Below the pieces are notes generated by a model, which ran no database searches, had not been told where the DNA came from, and saw nothing but the letters and a program-made list of their open reading frames with translations. Positions 34,701 through 42,756 of a DNA stretch of 64,000 nucleotides are shown piece after piece. The position numbers were made by a program, and so were the translations under genes. Each line of letters opens with the position of its first letter. Position 1 is the stretch's first letter. This stretch comes from Flavobacterium hibisci (lineage in GTDB: Bacteria > Bacteroidota > Bacteroidia > Flavobacteriales > Flavobacteriaceae): contig NZ_JAIQDW010000011.1 in NCBI RefSeq assembly GCF_020026925.1, forward strand, positions 62,001 through 126,000. Direction: 5' to 3'.

Positions 34701-34930
34701 CATTTATTGCCGGATTAATACCGCTTGTTTTTGCCACCGGTCCGGGAAAAATTGGTAACCGAACTATTGGTACTGCAGCAGCAGGAGGTATGTTAATCGG
34801 GACGATTTGCGGAGTATTCGTAATTCCGGGCTTGTATTACATCTTTGCTAAAATTGCCGAGAAACATAAACTGGTAAAACATGAAGAAGAGAATCCATTA
34901 ACTGAAGAAATTGACAACAATCATGTATAA
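31763..34930 (+). CDS. RND multidrug efflux permease (HAE-1, AcrB type)
   Basis: A 1055-residue inner-membrane proton-driven exporter. It has 12 transmembrane helices in two halves and two large periplasmic loops. The N-terminus FNKFIQRPVLSIVISLIIVFLGVLSVLSLPITQFPTISPP is typical; the proton-relay Asp pair lies in VVVDDAIVVIEAVH (TM4). The C-terminal half has ENNIYAQVAMVMLIGLLGKNAVLIVEFA. Length matches AcrB. Substrates are not predictable. The gap before it (113 bp) has repeats of CCTGAAAC that can pair. Confidence 0.95.
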   Translation: MFNKFIQRPVLSIVISLIIVFLGVLSVLSLPITQFPTISPPMVNVTADYPGSNGELMVKAVVIPLERALNGVPGMKYMASDAGNDGEATIKVVFNLGTDPNQAAINVQNRVASVTNKLPPLVIREGIKITREVPSMLMYVNLYSTDPNTDMKFLYNYADINVLSELKRVNGIGSGDILGTREYAMRIWLKPDRMLAYKISADEVMEALSSQSLEASPGKTGESSGKRSQAFEYVLKYSGRFTTKEQYENIVVKSNPNGELLRLKDIAKVEFGSSMYDIYSNLNGKPSAAIVLKQSFGSNANQVIEEVKAKLEKIKQRFPKGMDYEISYDVSKFLDASIEKVIHTLVEAFILVGLVVFLFLGDWRSTVIPAIAVPVSLVGTFVFMTFFDISLNLITLFALVLAIGVVVDDAIVVIEAVHAKMEEEHLSPFKATKKAMHEIAGAIIAITFLMAAVFIPVAFMSGPVGVFYRQFSVTMATAIILSGIVALTLTPALCAMMLKNNHGKPKKKTLADRFIDGFNNKFNLAQGKYQNLLGKIVNRRVVTIVALLGFCAGTWLISSNVPSGFIPNEDQGMFYAVIQTPPGSSLERTNNIAERVQKIAEHIDGVKSVSSLAGYEILSEGTGANSGTCLVNLKDWSERKESVLEIMHEMEEECKDIAGANIEFFQPPAVPGYGAAGGFELRLLDKTGSGDYKRMEQVNNDFVAELNKQPELSNVFSFYSASFPQFMMKVDNDLAQQKGVSIENAMNSLSTLVGSNYEISFIKFGINYKVIVQASPEYRAQPDDILKLYVKNNRDEMVPYSAFMKLEKVYGLSEITRHNMYTSTQISGSPAAGYSSGTAIKVIQEVAAKKLPRGYDIDWAGISADEVAQGNQAIWVFLICLGFVYLVLAAQYESFILPLSVILSLPAGIFGAFLLLQIAGLENNIYAQVAMVMLIGLLGKNAVLIVEFAIQRHAAGKTVLEAAMEGAKARFRPILMTSFAFIAGLIPLVFATGPGKIGNRTIGTAAAGGMLIGTICGVFVIPGLYYIFAKIAEKHKLVKHEEENPLTEEIDNNHV

Positions 34931-36362
34931 ATTCAAAGCATATCAATATAGTATTGCATTAGGTCTTTGTCTTGCTGTAGTGGGCTGTAAAGCCCCTGTA
35001 GCCGAGACTGCAACGGCAAGTGCCCCTGTACCCGAATCATTTGGAGCAGTCAAAAATCTGGACACAGTCAATACCGGTTCTATGAAATGGAGAACATTTT
35101 TTAAGGATCAAAATCTAATTGACTTAATTGATGCAGCCTTAAAGAACAATCAGGAACTAAATATTACACTGCAGGAAATCGAAATTGCAAAAAATGATAT
35201 CCGGGTTAAAAAAGGACTTTTACTGCCGTCTGTAGGCGTACGTGCCGGAGCAGGAGTAGAAAAAGTAGGGCGATACACCAGTCAGGGTGCGGGTGATGCC
35301 ACTACAGAAATTAAACCAGGTGTAGAAATGCCGGATCCTTTAGGAGATTTTACTATTGCTGCTTATGCCAATTGGGAAGTAGATATATGGAAAAAATTGC
35401 GCAATTCTAAAAAAGCGGCATTAAACCGCTATCTGGCAACTGTGGAAGGCAAAAACTTTGTGATCACCAATCTGATTGCTGAGGTAGCCGATTCGTATTA
35501 CGAATTATTAGCTTTAGACAGTCAGCTGGATATTGTAAAACAAACTATCGAATTGCAAACCAATGCCTTAGAAATTGTAAAAATTCAAAAACAGGCTTCG
35601 AGAGCTACAGAACTTGGCGTGCAGAAGTTTCAGGCTGAGGTTTTGACTTCTAAAAGTTTAGAGTTTGATATTCTTCAGAAAATTAAAGAAAACGAGAATA
35701 AAATCAATTTCTTATTGGGAAGATATCCGCAGGAAGTAAAGAGAACCAATACTAACTTTTTAACGTTATTGCCTGCAGAAGTAAAATCCGGAATTCCATC
35801 TCAGTTATTGATGAACCGTCCGGATGTAAAGCAAGCCGAATTAGAATTGGTGGCAGCCAAATTAGATGTAAAAGTAGCCCGTGCCGAGTTTTATCCTTCG
35901 CTTGATATTTCGGCAGCATTTGGCGTGCAGGCTTTTAAACCGTCTTATTTGTTTACGTTTCCGGAATCTATTTTGTACTCGCTGGCAGGAGATTTAGCAG
36001 CACCACTGATTAACAGAAACGCTATCAAAGCGGAGTTTTCAAGTGCCAATGCAAGACAGCTTCAGGCATTGTACAATTACGACCGTACCATTTTGAATGC
36101 GTATCTGGAAGTTTCGAATCAGCTTTCTAAAATTGATAATTTACAAAAAAGCTACGATTTAAAATCACAGCAGGTTGAGGCCTTAAACAAATCGATCGAG
36201 GTTTCGAATGACTTGTTTAAATCGGCAAGAGTAGATTATTTCGAAGTTTTGATGACCCAGCGTGATGCTTTAGAATCAAAATTAGAATTGATAGACACCA
36301 AAAAAGAACAGCTTAATGCAGCAGTTTATGTCTATAAAGACTTAGGCGGAGGCTGGAAATAA
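34923..36362 (+). CDS. RND efflux outer-membrane factor (TolC/OprM family) lipoprotein
   Basis: A 479-residue outer-membrane channel from the ATG at 34923, which overlaps the permease stop by 8 bp; the upstream ATG at 34911 would break the signal. The lipobox is LAVVGC. It has two outer-membrane efflux domains: the first with LYxxL-like segments at about 60-240, the second with LLMNRPDVKQAELELVAAKLDVKVARAEFYPSLDISAAFG. Completes the tripartite pump. Confidence 0.93.
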   Translation: MYKFKAYQYSIALGLCLAVVGCKAPVAETATASAPVPESFGAVKNLDTVNTGSMKWRTFFKDQNLIDLIDAALKNNQELNITLQEIEIAKNDIRVKKGLLLPSVGVRAGAGVEKVGRYTSQGAGDATTEIKPGVEMPDPLGDFTIAAYANWEVDIWKKLRNSKKAALNRYLATVEGKNFVITNLIAEVADSYYELLALDSQLDIVKQTIELQTNALEIVKIQKQASRATELGVQKFQAEVLTSKSLEFDILQKIKENENKINFLLGRYPQEVKRTNTNFLTLLPAEVKSGIPSQLLMNRPDVKQAELELVAAKLDVKVARAEFYPSLDISAAFGVQAFKPSYLFTFPESILYSLAGDLAAPLINRNAIKAEFSSANARQLQALYNYDRTILNAYLEVSNQLSKIDNLQKSYDLKSQQVEALNKSIEVSNDLFKSARVDYFEVLMTQRDALESKLELIDTKKEQLNAAVYVYKDLGGGWK

Positions 36363-36393
36363 TATCATTTTTTTATTAATAGTTGTAGGATTG

Positions 36394-36432
36394 AACCTCC
36401 CGGAAAAGTTAGAATTTTCGGGAGGTTTTTTT
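36394..36432 (+). terminator. Terminator of the RND operon
   Basis: AACCTCCCG (36394-36402) pairs with CGGGAGGTT (36419-36427), followed by a T-run. Confidence 0.88.
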
Positions 36433-36555
36433 GTGGATGATTTTATGAGTGAGATGATTAGATTGTTATATTAGCTGAAATAATACCTTATGATACCAAA
36501 ACCATAAGAAATGGTTTTAGTCGGTGTTATTTACTGTATAACTTATAGAATATTT

Positions 36556-37551
36556 ATGGACTATTGTGCTCACATCCAAGAAGCAAAAACTCGATTTCCT
36601 GAATTAAAATTACACTTACTTGATAAGTCAGAATTTAATGTATTTAAAAACGAAGAATTTGCTACGAAATGTATTGATATATGTATTGAGTTATGTAACA
36701 AAGCATCTAAAAAACTAAATATCAATTTAAACTTCGCAATCAATTACAATTATACTTTTAATGGAAGTGCGAAGGTAAAAGAACAACATTCTATAATTAC
36801 ACTAAACATTGGACTTATTGAAAAATTAGAAGATATTATCAATGACTCAATTGAACTTTTTATTCACGAAAATATTGCAAGTTTAACTATTGAAGAAGAT
36901 GAAAAAGAAAAATTAAAACAAATCTCAAATGTATGTTGTATTGATTATCTGTTCTATCATGAACTTGCGCATATTATACAATTATACGAAGCAAATGAAA
37001 GTAATGGATATGATTTGCAAGAACAATATTCATTAGAACAGGTATTTGAAATTAAAAAACATATCTATGAGTTTGATGCTGATTTATTTGGTTCTATAAT
37101 GAGCACGTCAAGATTACTTGAAGAAGTTAAAAACACTAATAACCAATTTGATACAATCCCTTTACTTAATTCTTTAACTGGCTTATTATTTACAGCAGCT
37201 AATATGATAATCATTTTTTCTGGGAATTTATTTCAGAACATCTATTACAAAGAAAATAGTCATCCTCATCCGATAATCAGAATAGTAAAATGCTACGAAC
37301 AAATTTTGTCTTTTGCTTCTAAAAATCTGTCGATGCAAAAAGAATTCTTCTATGTAATTCTGCAACGAACTACTACTATGATAAGTCAAGTTGAATATTT
37401 TGATAAATTTCGAGTAAGTTATTCTGAATTATATAAAAATAATGAAAATGAAATTGGGAATTATATTGATGAAATTGAAGTTCCAAATGAAAATTATAAA
37501 GAATTAGTAAGATTCAAAGCCCAAGAAATTTTTAATATTTTAAGCAATTAG
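36556..37551 (+). CDS. Putative zinc metallopeptidase-like protein (HExxH)
   Basis: A 331-residue protein from the ATG at 36556 (an ATG at 36511 adds 15 hydrophobic residues). YHELAHII is an HExxH zinc motif, with IYEFDADLFGS about 45 residues later giving a possible third ligand, in the manner of phage-type or M48-like gluzincins. No signal peptide from the chosen start. AT content is higher than in the neighbouring efflux genes, which fits recent transfer. No toxin or phage partner is adjacent. Substrate unknown. Confidence 0.65.
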   Translation: MDYCAHIQEAKTRFPELKLHLLDKSEFNVFKNEEFATKCIDICIELCNKASKKLNINLNFAINYNYTFNGSAKVKEQHSIITLNIGLIEKLEDIINDSIELFIHENIASLTIEEDEKEKLKQISNVCCIDYLFYHELAHIIQLYEANESNGYDLQEQYSLEQVFEIKKHIYEFDADLFGSIMSTSRLLEEVKNTNNQFDTIPLLNSLTGLLFTAANMIIIFSGNLFQNIYYKENSHPHPIIRIVKCYEQILSFASKNLSMQKEFFYVILQRTTTMISQVEYFDKFRVSYSELYKNNENEIGNYIDEIEVPNENYKELVRFKAQEIFNILSN

Positions 37552-37629
37552 ATAACATTTGATCTAGGCTCGTTTGCACCCTGAATCTGCATGTTTATAT
37601 ATAAAAAAACGAATTAAAATCATTATAAA

Positions 37630-38019
37630 ATGACACTTAACACAACAATAAGTATAAAACCTTTTCTTACTGTAAATGATGGTAAAAAAGCTCTTAATTT
37701 TTATGTCTCTGCTTTTGCTGCAACCGTAAAAGCAAAGTATGAATTGCCAAACGGAAAATTAAGTGCTGAATTACTCCTTGAAAATGCCTCCTTTTTTATT
37801 GGAGATGAAGAGCCGGAGTTTGGTAACATAAGTCCTGATATCGAATCTAATTGTGCTGTCAGATTGATACTTACAACTCAAAATGCAGATGAGTTATTTG
37901 AACAAGCTTTAAAATATGGTGCTACAGCAATATGTCCCATGACTACAGAAGAAGACTGGCGAATTGGAAAATTAAAGGACCCTTTTGGTCACATTTGGGA
38001 AATTGGGTATGTCTTATAA
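37630..38019 (+). CDS. PhnB-like VOC family protein
   Basis: A 129-residue glyoxalase-fold protein: ISIKPFLTVNDGKKALNFYVSAFAATVKAKYEL, then ASFFIGDEEPEFGN and a final DPFGHIWEIGYVL with the metal-ligand Glu. Family members resemble PhnB/YciB dimers. Function unknown. Confidence 0.88.
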   Translation: MTLNTTISIKPFLTVNDGKKALNFYVSAFAATVKAKYELPNGKLSAELLLENASFFIGDEEPEFGNISPDIESNCAVRLILTTQNADELFEQALKYGATAICPMTTEEDWRIGKLKDPFGHIWEIGYVL

Positions 38020-38091
38020 GTAATACGAGAGAGTTTAAAAATATTATGAATCTAAAATTTGAAGCATGAACTAACAGAACGCTTCTTAATT

Positions 38092-38138
38092 AAAACCTTC
38101 TGAAGCTATTTTAGAAGCTATTTTAAAAGGTTTTTTTG
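38092..38138 (+). terminator. Terminator after the PhnB-like gene
   Basis: AAAACCTT (38092-38099) pairs with AAGGTTTT (38127-38134), then a T-run. The loop is long and contains a direct repeat of GAAGCTATTTTA. Confidence 0.55.
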
Positions 38139-38289
38139 TTTAATTCTTACTATAATTACACTAAAATCATCTTTTTATTACTCAAATATCAATTATGTAA
38201 GTTATTTTAAAAATTATGAAACAAATTTGAATTGTACCGAATGTAAATTCGTAAAATAAAATCAAATTATAATTTTTAAAACAAAAAAC

Positions 38290-38703
38290 ATGAAAACTAG
38301 AAATTTTTTATACGTATTAGCCTTAAGTTTTGGATTATTCGCAACAACATCTTGCAGCAATGAAGACAATGACGGAGAAACAATAGTACCAATCCAAGGA
38401 AAATATGAGTTAAGCCAAACTGGAATAATAGTTAATGGGAAAGAGGTTTTAACTGATGTAGAACAAGATTGCGCTACAGAAAAAGATTATTTAGAGCTAA
38501 GATTGAGCAATGTTGCAGTTATGGGCGATTATAATGATAATTGTGACAAAACTGAAACAAATGGAACTTATGTAAGATCGCATAATGATTTGACTCTAAC
38601 TTTTGATGGTGTAAGTACAACTTCTGATATTATGAACCTTACTAATAAAGAGTTGAAATTAAAAGAAAAAGTGACTGGCGTGATTACAGTTTATAAAAGA
38701 TAA
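38290..38703 (+). CDS. Lipocalin-like lipoprotein
   Basis: A 137-residue lipoprotein (lipobox LFATTSC) with a lipocalin-like barrel: IQGKYELSQTGIIVNGK, a conserved Cys pair (QDCATEKDY and YNDNCDKT), then strands ending in VITVYKR. Typical of Bacteroidota surface or periplasmic lipoproteins of unknown ligand. TAAATTCG at 38244-38251 is a likely -7 box 38 nt before the start. Confidence 0.8.
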   Translation: MKTRNFLYVLALSFGLFATTSCSNEDNDGETIVPIQGKYELSQTGIIVNGKEVLTDVEQDCATEKDYLELRLSNVAVMGDYNDNCDKTETNGTYVRSHNDLTLTFDGVSTTSDIMNLTNKELKLKEKVTGVITVYKR

Positions 38704-38737
38704 TCTTAGATCAAAAACATTCATTTGAATTAGTATT

Positions 38738-38778
38738 AAAACGGGAATAACAGCTATGTGTTATTTCCGTTTTTTTTT
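38738..38778 (+). terminator. Terminator after lipocalin-like gene
   Basis: AAAACGGGAATAACA pairs with TGTTATTTCCGTTTT with one G-U pair, followed by a T-run. Confidence 0.85.
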
Positions 38779-38897
38779 GTTTATAAAACGGAATTAAAAT
38801 TAAGCAGTTTAGATAAGATTTTTGTTTTTAAATAAACTAATATATAATTGATTTTGATTATATTAGTTGAGATTTTGACTAACTCAAAACGATAAAT

Positions 38898-39308
38898 ATG
38901 GAAGATCAAAAAAGTAATGCAGATAATTTAATACCTAAGGTCAAAGGAATTGGCGGGATTTTTTTCTTTTCAGATGATCCGCAGAAAACTAAAGACTGGT
39001 ATGCGAAAAATTTAGGTTTTGAAATCAGTGACTGGGGTACTTCCAGTTTTGAATCCCGGGATCTCAATAAGCCAGAGGAAATAAACTCGCTTCAATGGAG
39101 TCCTTTTAAAAAAGGAGATGACTATTTTTCTCCGTCGAAAAAAGATTTTATGATTAATTATCGCGTTCAGAACATTGAAGGATTAGTAGCTCAGCTTACA
39201 GAAAATGGGGTAACTATACTGGATGATATTGCAACTTACGATTACGGGAAATTTGTGCATATTATGGATGCTGAAGGAAATAAAATTGAACTTTGGGAAC
39301 CAGCTTAG
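38898..39308 (+). CDS. VOC family protein
   Basis: A 136-residue glyoxalase-fold protein: GIGGIFFFSDDPQKTKDWYAKNLGFEIS and, at the end, FVHIMDAEGNKIELWEPA, including a terminal Glu ligand. Together with three other VOC genes in the window it is one of four small members. Substrate unknown. Confidence 0.88.
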   Translation: MEDQKSNADNLIPKVKGIGGIFFFSDDPQKTKDWYAKNLGFEISDWGTSSFESRDLNKPEEINSLQWSPFKKGDDYFSPSKKDFMINYRVQNIEGLVAQLTENGVTILDDIATYDYGKFVHIMDAEGNKIELWEPA

Positions 39309-39324
39309 TATTCTATTAGCTATA

Positions 39325-39358
39325 AACCTCTCAGATATATTCTGGGAGGTTCTTGTTT
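39325..39358. terminator. Shared terminator of convergent genes
   Basis: AACCTCTCAG pairs with CTGGGAGGTT with one G-U pair; T-rich on the plus side. It lies between the VOC gene and the small secreted gene. Confidence 0.65.
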
Positions 39359-39574
39359 TTAATCTTCCCAACCGCAAAGTGTGAGCCCATAACCCTGTGC
39401 CTGTTTCAGCGAGGTTTTTATAATTTCATGCCTGCAGGCAGTAAGTCCGCGGCAATTTTCAGAATAGTGATATTTTTTAGCACCTCTTGGCCCGCATATA
39501 AAAACACTGCTCTCGACAGGTTGAAAAGAAGAAAGTAAAACAACCATGAGAATTAATAATAAGTTATATTTCAT
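39359..39574 (-). CDS. Small secreted Cys-containing protein, unknown
   Basis: A 71-residue protein with a signal peptide (MKYNLLLILMVVLLSSFQPVES) and a compact body with three cysteines: FICG, SENCRGLTACRHE, and a terminal LCGWED. It looks like a small secreted domain found widely in flavobacteria, with a KYHxxxxC-type motif. No function is known to me. Confidence 0.75.
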   Translation of the reverse strand: MKYNLLLILMVVLLSSFQPVESSVFICGPRGAKKYHYSENCRGLTACRHEIIKTSLKQAQGYGLTLCGWED

Positions 39575-39587
39575 GTGAAGTGTTTGT

Positions 39588-39998
39588 TTATTTGACCATT
39601 AAATAATATTCGTTTCTTTTTTTATCATAACCTTTTAGCTTTCCGTAAGAAATCCACTCTGTATTAATTTCGATATCTCCAATGCTGTCGTTTATTAAAA
39701 TTCCGGCACCGTATTTTCCTTCGACATTAATATTCCCAAAAACCGATTCGCCTTTACTATTAACTCCTTTTACATCATAATTATACTCATAATGTCCTGA
39801 ATATCCGGTTCTGTATTCGTATTGATACGTTTTGTCAACATGAAACGTTTTGGCTTCTTCGGGTGTTATTGTTTTGCGGTCATCTGCCGAGATTACTTTT
39901 TTGTAAAAAGAATTGATTTGCGGAGATGGAGGAGCATCAGCTTTTTTGCAGGAAAATATTAATAATACCAAGGACAGGATGGAGTAGTTTTTCAGCAT
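39588..39998 (-). CDS. Lipoprotein of unknown function
   Basis: A 136-residue protein from the ATG at 39998 (the upstream ATG at 40025 would add nine residues before the signal). Lipobox LIFSC, then a domain with EYEYRTGYSGHYEYNYDVKGVNSKGESVFGNI, a beta-rich repeat-like pattern. Not recognised. The small cysteine protein gene lies 13 bp downstream. Confidence 0.7.
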   Translation of the reverse strand: MLKNYSILSLVLLIFSCKKADAPPSPQINSFYKKVISADDRKTITPEEAKTFHVDKTYQYEYRTGYSGHYEYNYDVKGVNSKGESVFGNINVEGKYGAGILINDSIGDIEINTEWISYGKLKGYDKKRNEYYLMVK

Positions 39999-40093
39999 GG
40001 GCGACGTGGTTTTACACTTCGTCAATGGAATAAATTTAAATATAATTTGGTATTTTAAAATGAGTATTTATACTTGATTTATTCCTTTTGTTT

Positions 40094-40375
40094 TCAATGA
40101 GTTAACCTTTCCGACATTTCTTCTTTTTCAACTATAATCTGAGAGGGAAGAATTATTTGGATTTTACCATTTACTGGATCTTTAAAAACCTGGCAACCAG
40201 CTCTGCAATTTTGGAATCGGAATCGGAATGCTTTTAAACCGCTTATAAAACCTTCTTTTTGAGTGGTTTCAAAAACATAATTTGAGCAGGATTTTTTGAA
40301 AATGCATTTTTTTCTTTTAGAAGCAGGTATGACTTTCCAGTATATTTGAATTACGAACAGTATTAGATATTTCAT
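40094..40375 (-). CDS. yidD: Membrane protein insertion efficiency factor YidD
   Basis: A 93-residue member of the YidD family, which aids YidC-dependent membrane insertion. Core: YWKVIPASKRKKCIFKKSCSNYVFETTQKEGFISGLKAFRFRFQNCRAGCQVF. The family signature C-x-F-x-x-S-C-S-x-Y is intact. It is not located in the usual rpmH-rnpA cluster; it overlaps a DUF4177-like gene by 4 bp. Confidence 0.85.
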   Translation of the reverse strand: MKYLILFVIQIYWKVIPASKRKKCIFKKSCSNYVFETTQKEGFISGLKAFRFRFQNCRAGCQVFKDPVNGKIQIILPSQIIVEKEEMSERLTH

Positions 40376-40605
40376 TTTTTCTGAAAAACAACCATTTGAT
40401 TATTTGTTGTGAAACCTGGCTGAGCTCCAATTCCAAAACACCCTGATTCTGGATGTACAAATGTTGATACACTTTCTAAACGTACATATTCCCAACCCTG
40501 ATTGGTGAAATTTTTTATTAAACTTTCTAATTGTTCGGCTACATGATTTGTGGTTCCTCTTTTGGGATCAATTGAGGCGACAAACGGTACTACTTTATAT
40601 TCCAT
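40372..40605 (-). CDS. DUF4177-like small protein
   Basis: A 77-residue protein: MEYKVVPFV at the start, NFTNQGWEYVRLESV in the middle and QMVVFQKK at the end, the pattern of DUF4177. Likely cytosolic, with a central GCFGIG loop. Its stop overlaps the yidD start. Confidence 0.75.
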   Translation of the reverse strand: MEYKVVPFVASIDPKRGTTNHVAEQLESLIKNFTNQGWEYVRLESVSTFVHPESGCFGIGAQPGFTTNNQMVVFQKK

Positions 40606-40657
40606 TTTTGATTTATTAAATTAAAAATTTGATTTAAATTCACTTTTTAAATGATAT

Positions 40658-41722
40658 TCACATCTGAGCCTGACCATCATAAATTTCCACAGTATCCAGT
40701 AATTCTTTTTCAAAATGGTAAATATCTTCGATGGCTAAAATGGCAGTTTTTGACTCTGTTTTGTTATCATTAAAAAGACTGATGTATTTTTTTCCTCCGT
40801 TAAGATGTAATCTACAAAGCGGTTTACGGTTATTATCGTCTAAAAGGATTCCGAAATAGGATTGCGTGTCCCGGTGAACGATTCTTTTAATTGGAATTTT
40901 TCTTCTCAAAATCGCCACAACAATTCGGTACGCTTCCAGTTCTTCCTCAGTGGTGACTATTTTGCCTTCTTCTTCAACAGGAGCTATTTCTTCATCCTGC
41001 TGTTTAATTGTTTCTTTTGTAAGTGCAGCGTTGAGACGATCATTAATCCGGTCGTTTATGTATTGACTCACTGATTTCTGAACTAAATCTTTAAACTCGT
41101 CCACTACTTTTTCAGTTAATCTTCCGGTATAAACTTTACTGGCGAAAAGTTTGGTGAAATCATTGGATGGATTTTCAAGTTCTGCATTGATCTGCTTTTT
41201 GATTTCCTTAATATATTTTAAGGAACTCGCATTGCTCACAATATTATCGACATTAAAATTCGATTTGTGAAATTTGGTGATTTCATTAATTGTATTTTCT
41301 TTAAGATTCGTGATGTCAAATTCCAGAAATGGTTTTTCATCCATTTTATTCGGAGCATCTAAGTCGGTAAAAAACTGATAATTGATTCCGTTTGTCAAAA
41401 GAGCGAATCTGGTTTTAGTCACATGGAAATAGCGGAATAACTGTGAATTATGAATGGTCAGTTTTTCTTTCCAGCTTTTGCATTCTACTATGATGATTGG
41501 CTCTCCATTTTGAAAAATAGCATAATCTACTTTTTCTCCTTTTTTCAAGCCAAGATCAGCTGTAAACTCAGGCACCACTTCAAGCGGATTAAAAGCATCG
41601 TATCCGAGAACGTGTATAAAAGGCAGTACAAAAGCATGTTTGGTAGATTCTTCGGTATCAATTTTGTTTTTTAACTGATTGATTTTATCTGCTAATGATT
41701 TTAGTTGAATATTGATTTCCAT
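40658..41722 (-). CDS. Solitary HsdR N-terminal (type I restriction-like) nuclease-fold protein
   Basis: A 354-residue protein. The N-terminal half carries the HsdR_N restriction-endonuclease fold: HAFVLPFIHVLGYDAFNPLEVVPEF, the PD-(D/E)xK core GEKVDYAIFQNGEPIIIVECKSWKE, and IHNSQLFRYFHVTKTRFALLTNG. The rest is unrecognised helical and beta sequence. There is no helicase or HsdM/HsdS gene near, so it is not a classical type I system. A dyad and a TAnnTTTG box with the same spacing as before the DUF3892 operon precede it. Confidence 0.85.
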   Translation of the reverse strand: MEINIQLKSLADKINQLKNKIDTEESTKHAFVLPFIHVLGYDAFNPLEVVPEFTADLGLKKGEKVDYAIFQNGEPIIIVECKSWKEKLTIHNSQLFRYFHVTKTRFALLTNGINYQFFTDLDAPNKMDEKPFLEFDITNLKENTINEITKFHKSNFNVDNIVSNASSLKYIKEIKKQINAELENPSNDFTKLFASKVYTGRLTEKVVDEFKDLVQKSVSQYINDRINDRLNAALTKETIKQQDEEIAPVEEEGKIVTTEEELEAYRIVVAILRRKIPIKRIVHRDTQSYFGILLDDNNRKPLCRLHLNGGKKYISLFNDNKTESKTAILAIEDIYHFEKELLDTVEIYDGQAQM

Positions 41723-41747
41723 TGGTTGGTGGTTTAAATTAATTATT

Positions 41748-41755
41748 CAAATGTA
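41748..41755 (-). promoter_or_regulatory. -7 box TACATTTG of the HsdR_N gene
   Basis: It is read on the minus strand, 26 nt before the start codon at 41722. The dyad at 41777-41792 lies 21 nt further upstream. Confidence 0.7.
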
Positions 41756-41776
41756 GAATCAATCATAATCAGTATT

Positions 41777-41792
41777 TTATGGAAATCCGTAA
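41777..41792. promoter_or_regulatory. Dyad TTATGG-AAAT-CCGTAA (candidate response-regulator site)
   Basis: The two arms match TTAYGG and CCRTAA. Its centre is about 44 bp upstream of the start predicted from the -7 box, the usual place for an activator. The seven bases beside it, CAGTATT, are the same as at the DUF3892 promoter. Confidence 0.65.
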
Positions 41793-41864
41793 AAGCTGAT
41801 TTTTTGTTTAGATATAAAATGAAATTGTAAAATTTTTAAAGAGAATTTCTTTAGGATTTCTTTT

Positions 41865-42752
41865 CTAAATGAAATCTTTGATGATTTTTTCCATGTTTGA
41901 AGGCAGATCGGCATTTTTGATTTCAAAATGTTTAATCTTCATTTCGGTAAACCATTTTGTCCAATAGGCTTTAATTACTTTTTCTTCATAAGGATTATTC
42001 TGATTCGGATTAATTCCTAAAACCAAAACTTCCAGATTAGATAAATTATCGCCGGCTTTAATAAAACCAAAATTCTTAGCATTAAAATCGGTCTCCCAGT
42101 CTTTAGTATTTAAACCATTTTTTCGAATCCATTCAGGAGTAAGATAAGAGGTTCGGTTTTCTTCCTTCATTATGGTATTATCATAAAACATATAGCCATC
42201 TGTCAGTATAACCAGAATATTTCGGTCATCGATTTCTATGCATTGATCTTTTACTTTAGTATCAAAAAAGCTCCAGATGTCAGAGCCGATATAATGGTTG
42301 TCTTTTATAGCTGATTCGTATATTTTTGAGGTTTGTGAAGCGTAATTTGCATTGATTGAATTCAGTAAATCTTTCGAAGCATTATTTTTATCAATAACAA
42401 TTTTTAACTTCTGTGAAATTGAATTGATCTCTGGATCTTTGGGTTCGGGATTAAAAAATAACTGCATTTTATCATCAATCTGCCTGATTCTTTTTGATTT
42501 TAAATGTGCTGTAAAAGCTTCTAAGACCGATTTTATATAGCCTAAATCTCTCTGGTAGTATTCCATCGTTGGGTTAGGATTTTTTTGGATACTTATTCTG
42601 TCCGATAAATCAAGAAGTATACTAATATTGTAATTTTCGGATTTAGTATTTTTAGAGCTCACTTCTTTTTTGTCTTTTTCAGGTTGCTGTTTGCATGAAA
42701 ATGCCAGAACAAAAAATAATAATAGGGTGAAAATTTTTATAATATTGTTCAT
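41865..42752 (-). CDS. vWA-like lipoprotein
   Basis: A 295-residue lipoprotein (lipobox LAFSC, Cys20). The fold looks like a von Willebrand A domain: first strand YNISILLDLSDRIS, a degenerate MIDAS (DLSDR in place of DxSxS), and the later strand RNILVILTDGYMFYD. Such domains bind metal and protein ligands. The replacement in MIDAS suggests altered metal binding. Last gene of the six-gene operon, 4 bp after the membrane gene. Confidence 0.7.
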   Translation of the reverse strand: MNNIIKIFTLLLFFVLAFSCKQQPEKDKKEVSSKNTKSENYNISILLDLSDRISIQKNPNPTMEYYQRDLGYIKSVLEAFTAHLKSKRIRQIDDKMQLFFNPEPKDPEINSISQKLKIVIDKNNASKDLLNSINANYASQTSKIYESAIKDNHYIGSDIWSFFDTKVKDQCIEIDDRNILVILTDGYMFYDNTIMKEENRTSYLTPEWIRKNGLNTKDWETDFNAKNFGFIKAGDNLSNLEVLVLGINPNQNNPYEEKVIKAYWTKWFTEMKIKHFEIKNADLPSNMEKIIKDFI

Positions 42753-42756
42753 AGGA

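Noticed and set aside
37552-37629. Possible terminator after the HExxH gene
   Set aside because: No stem with a T-run was found.
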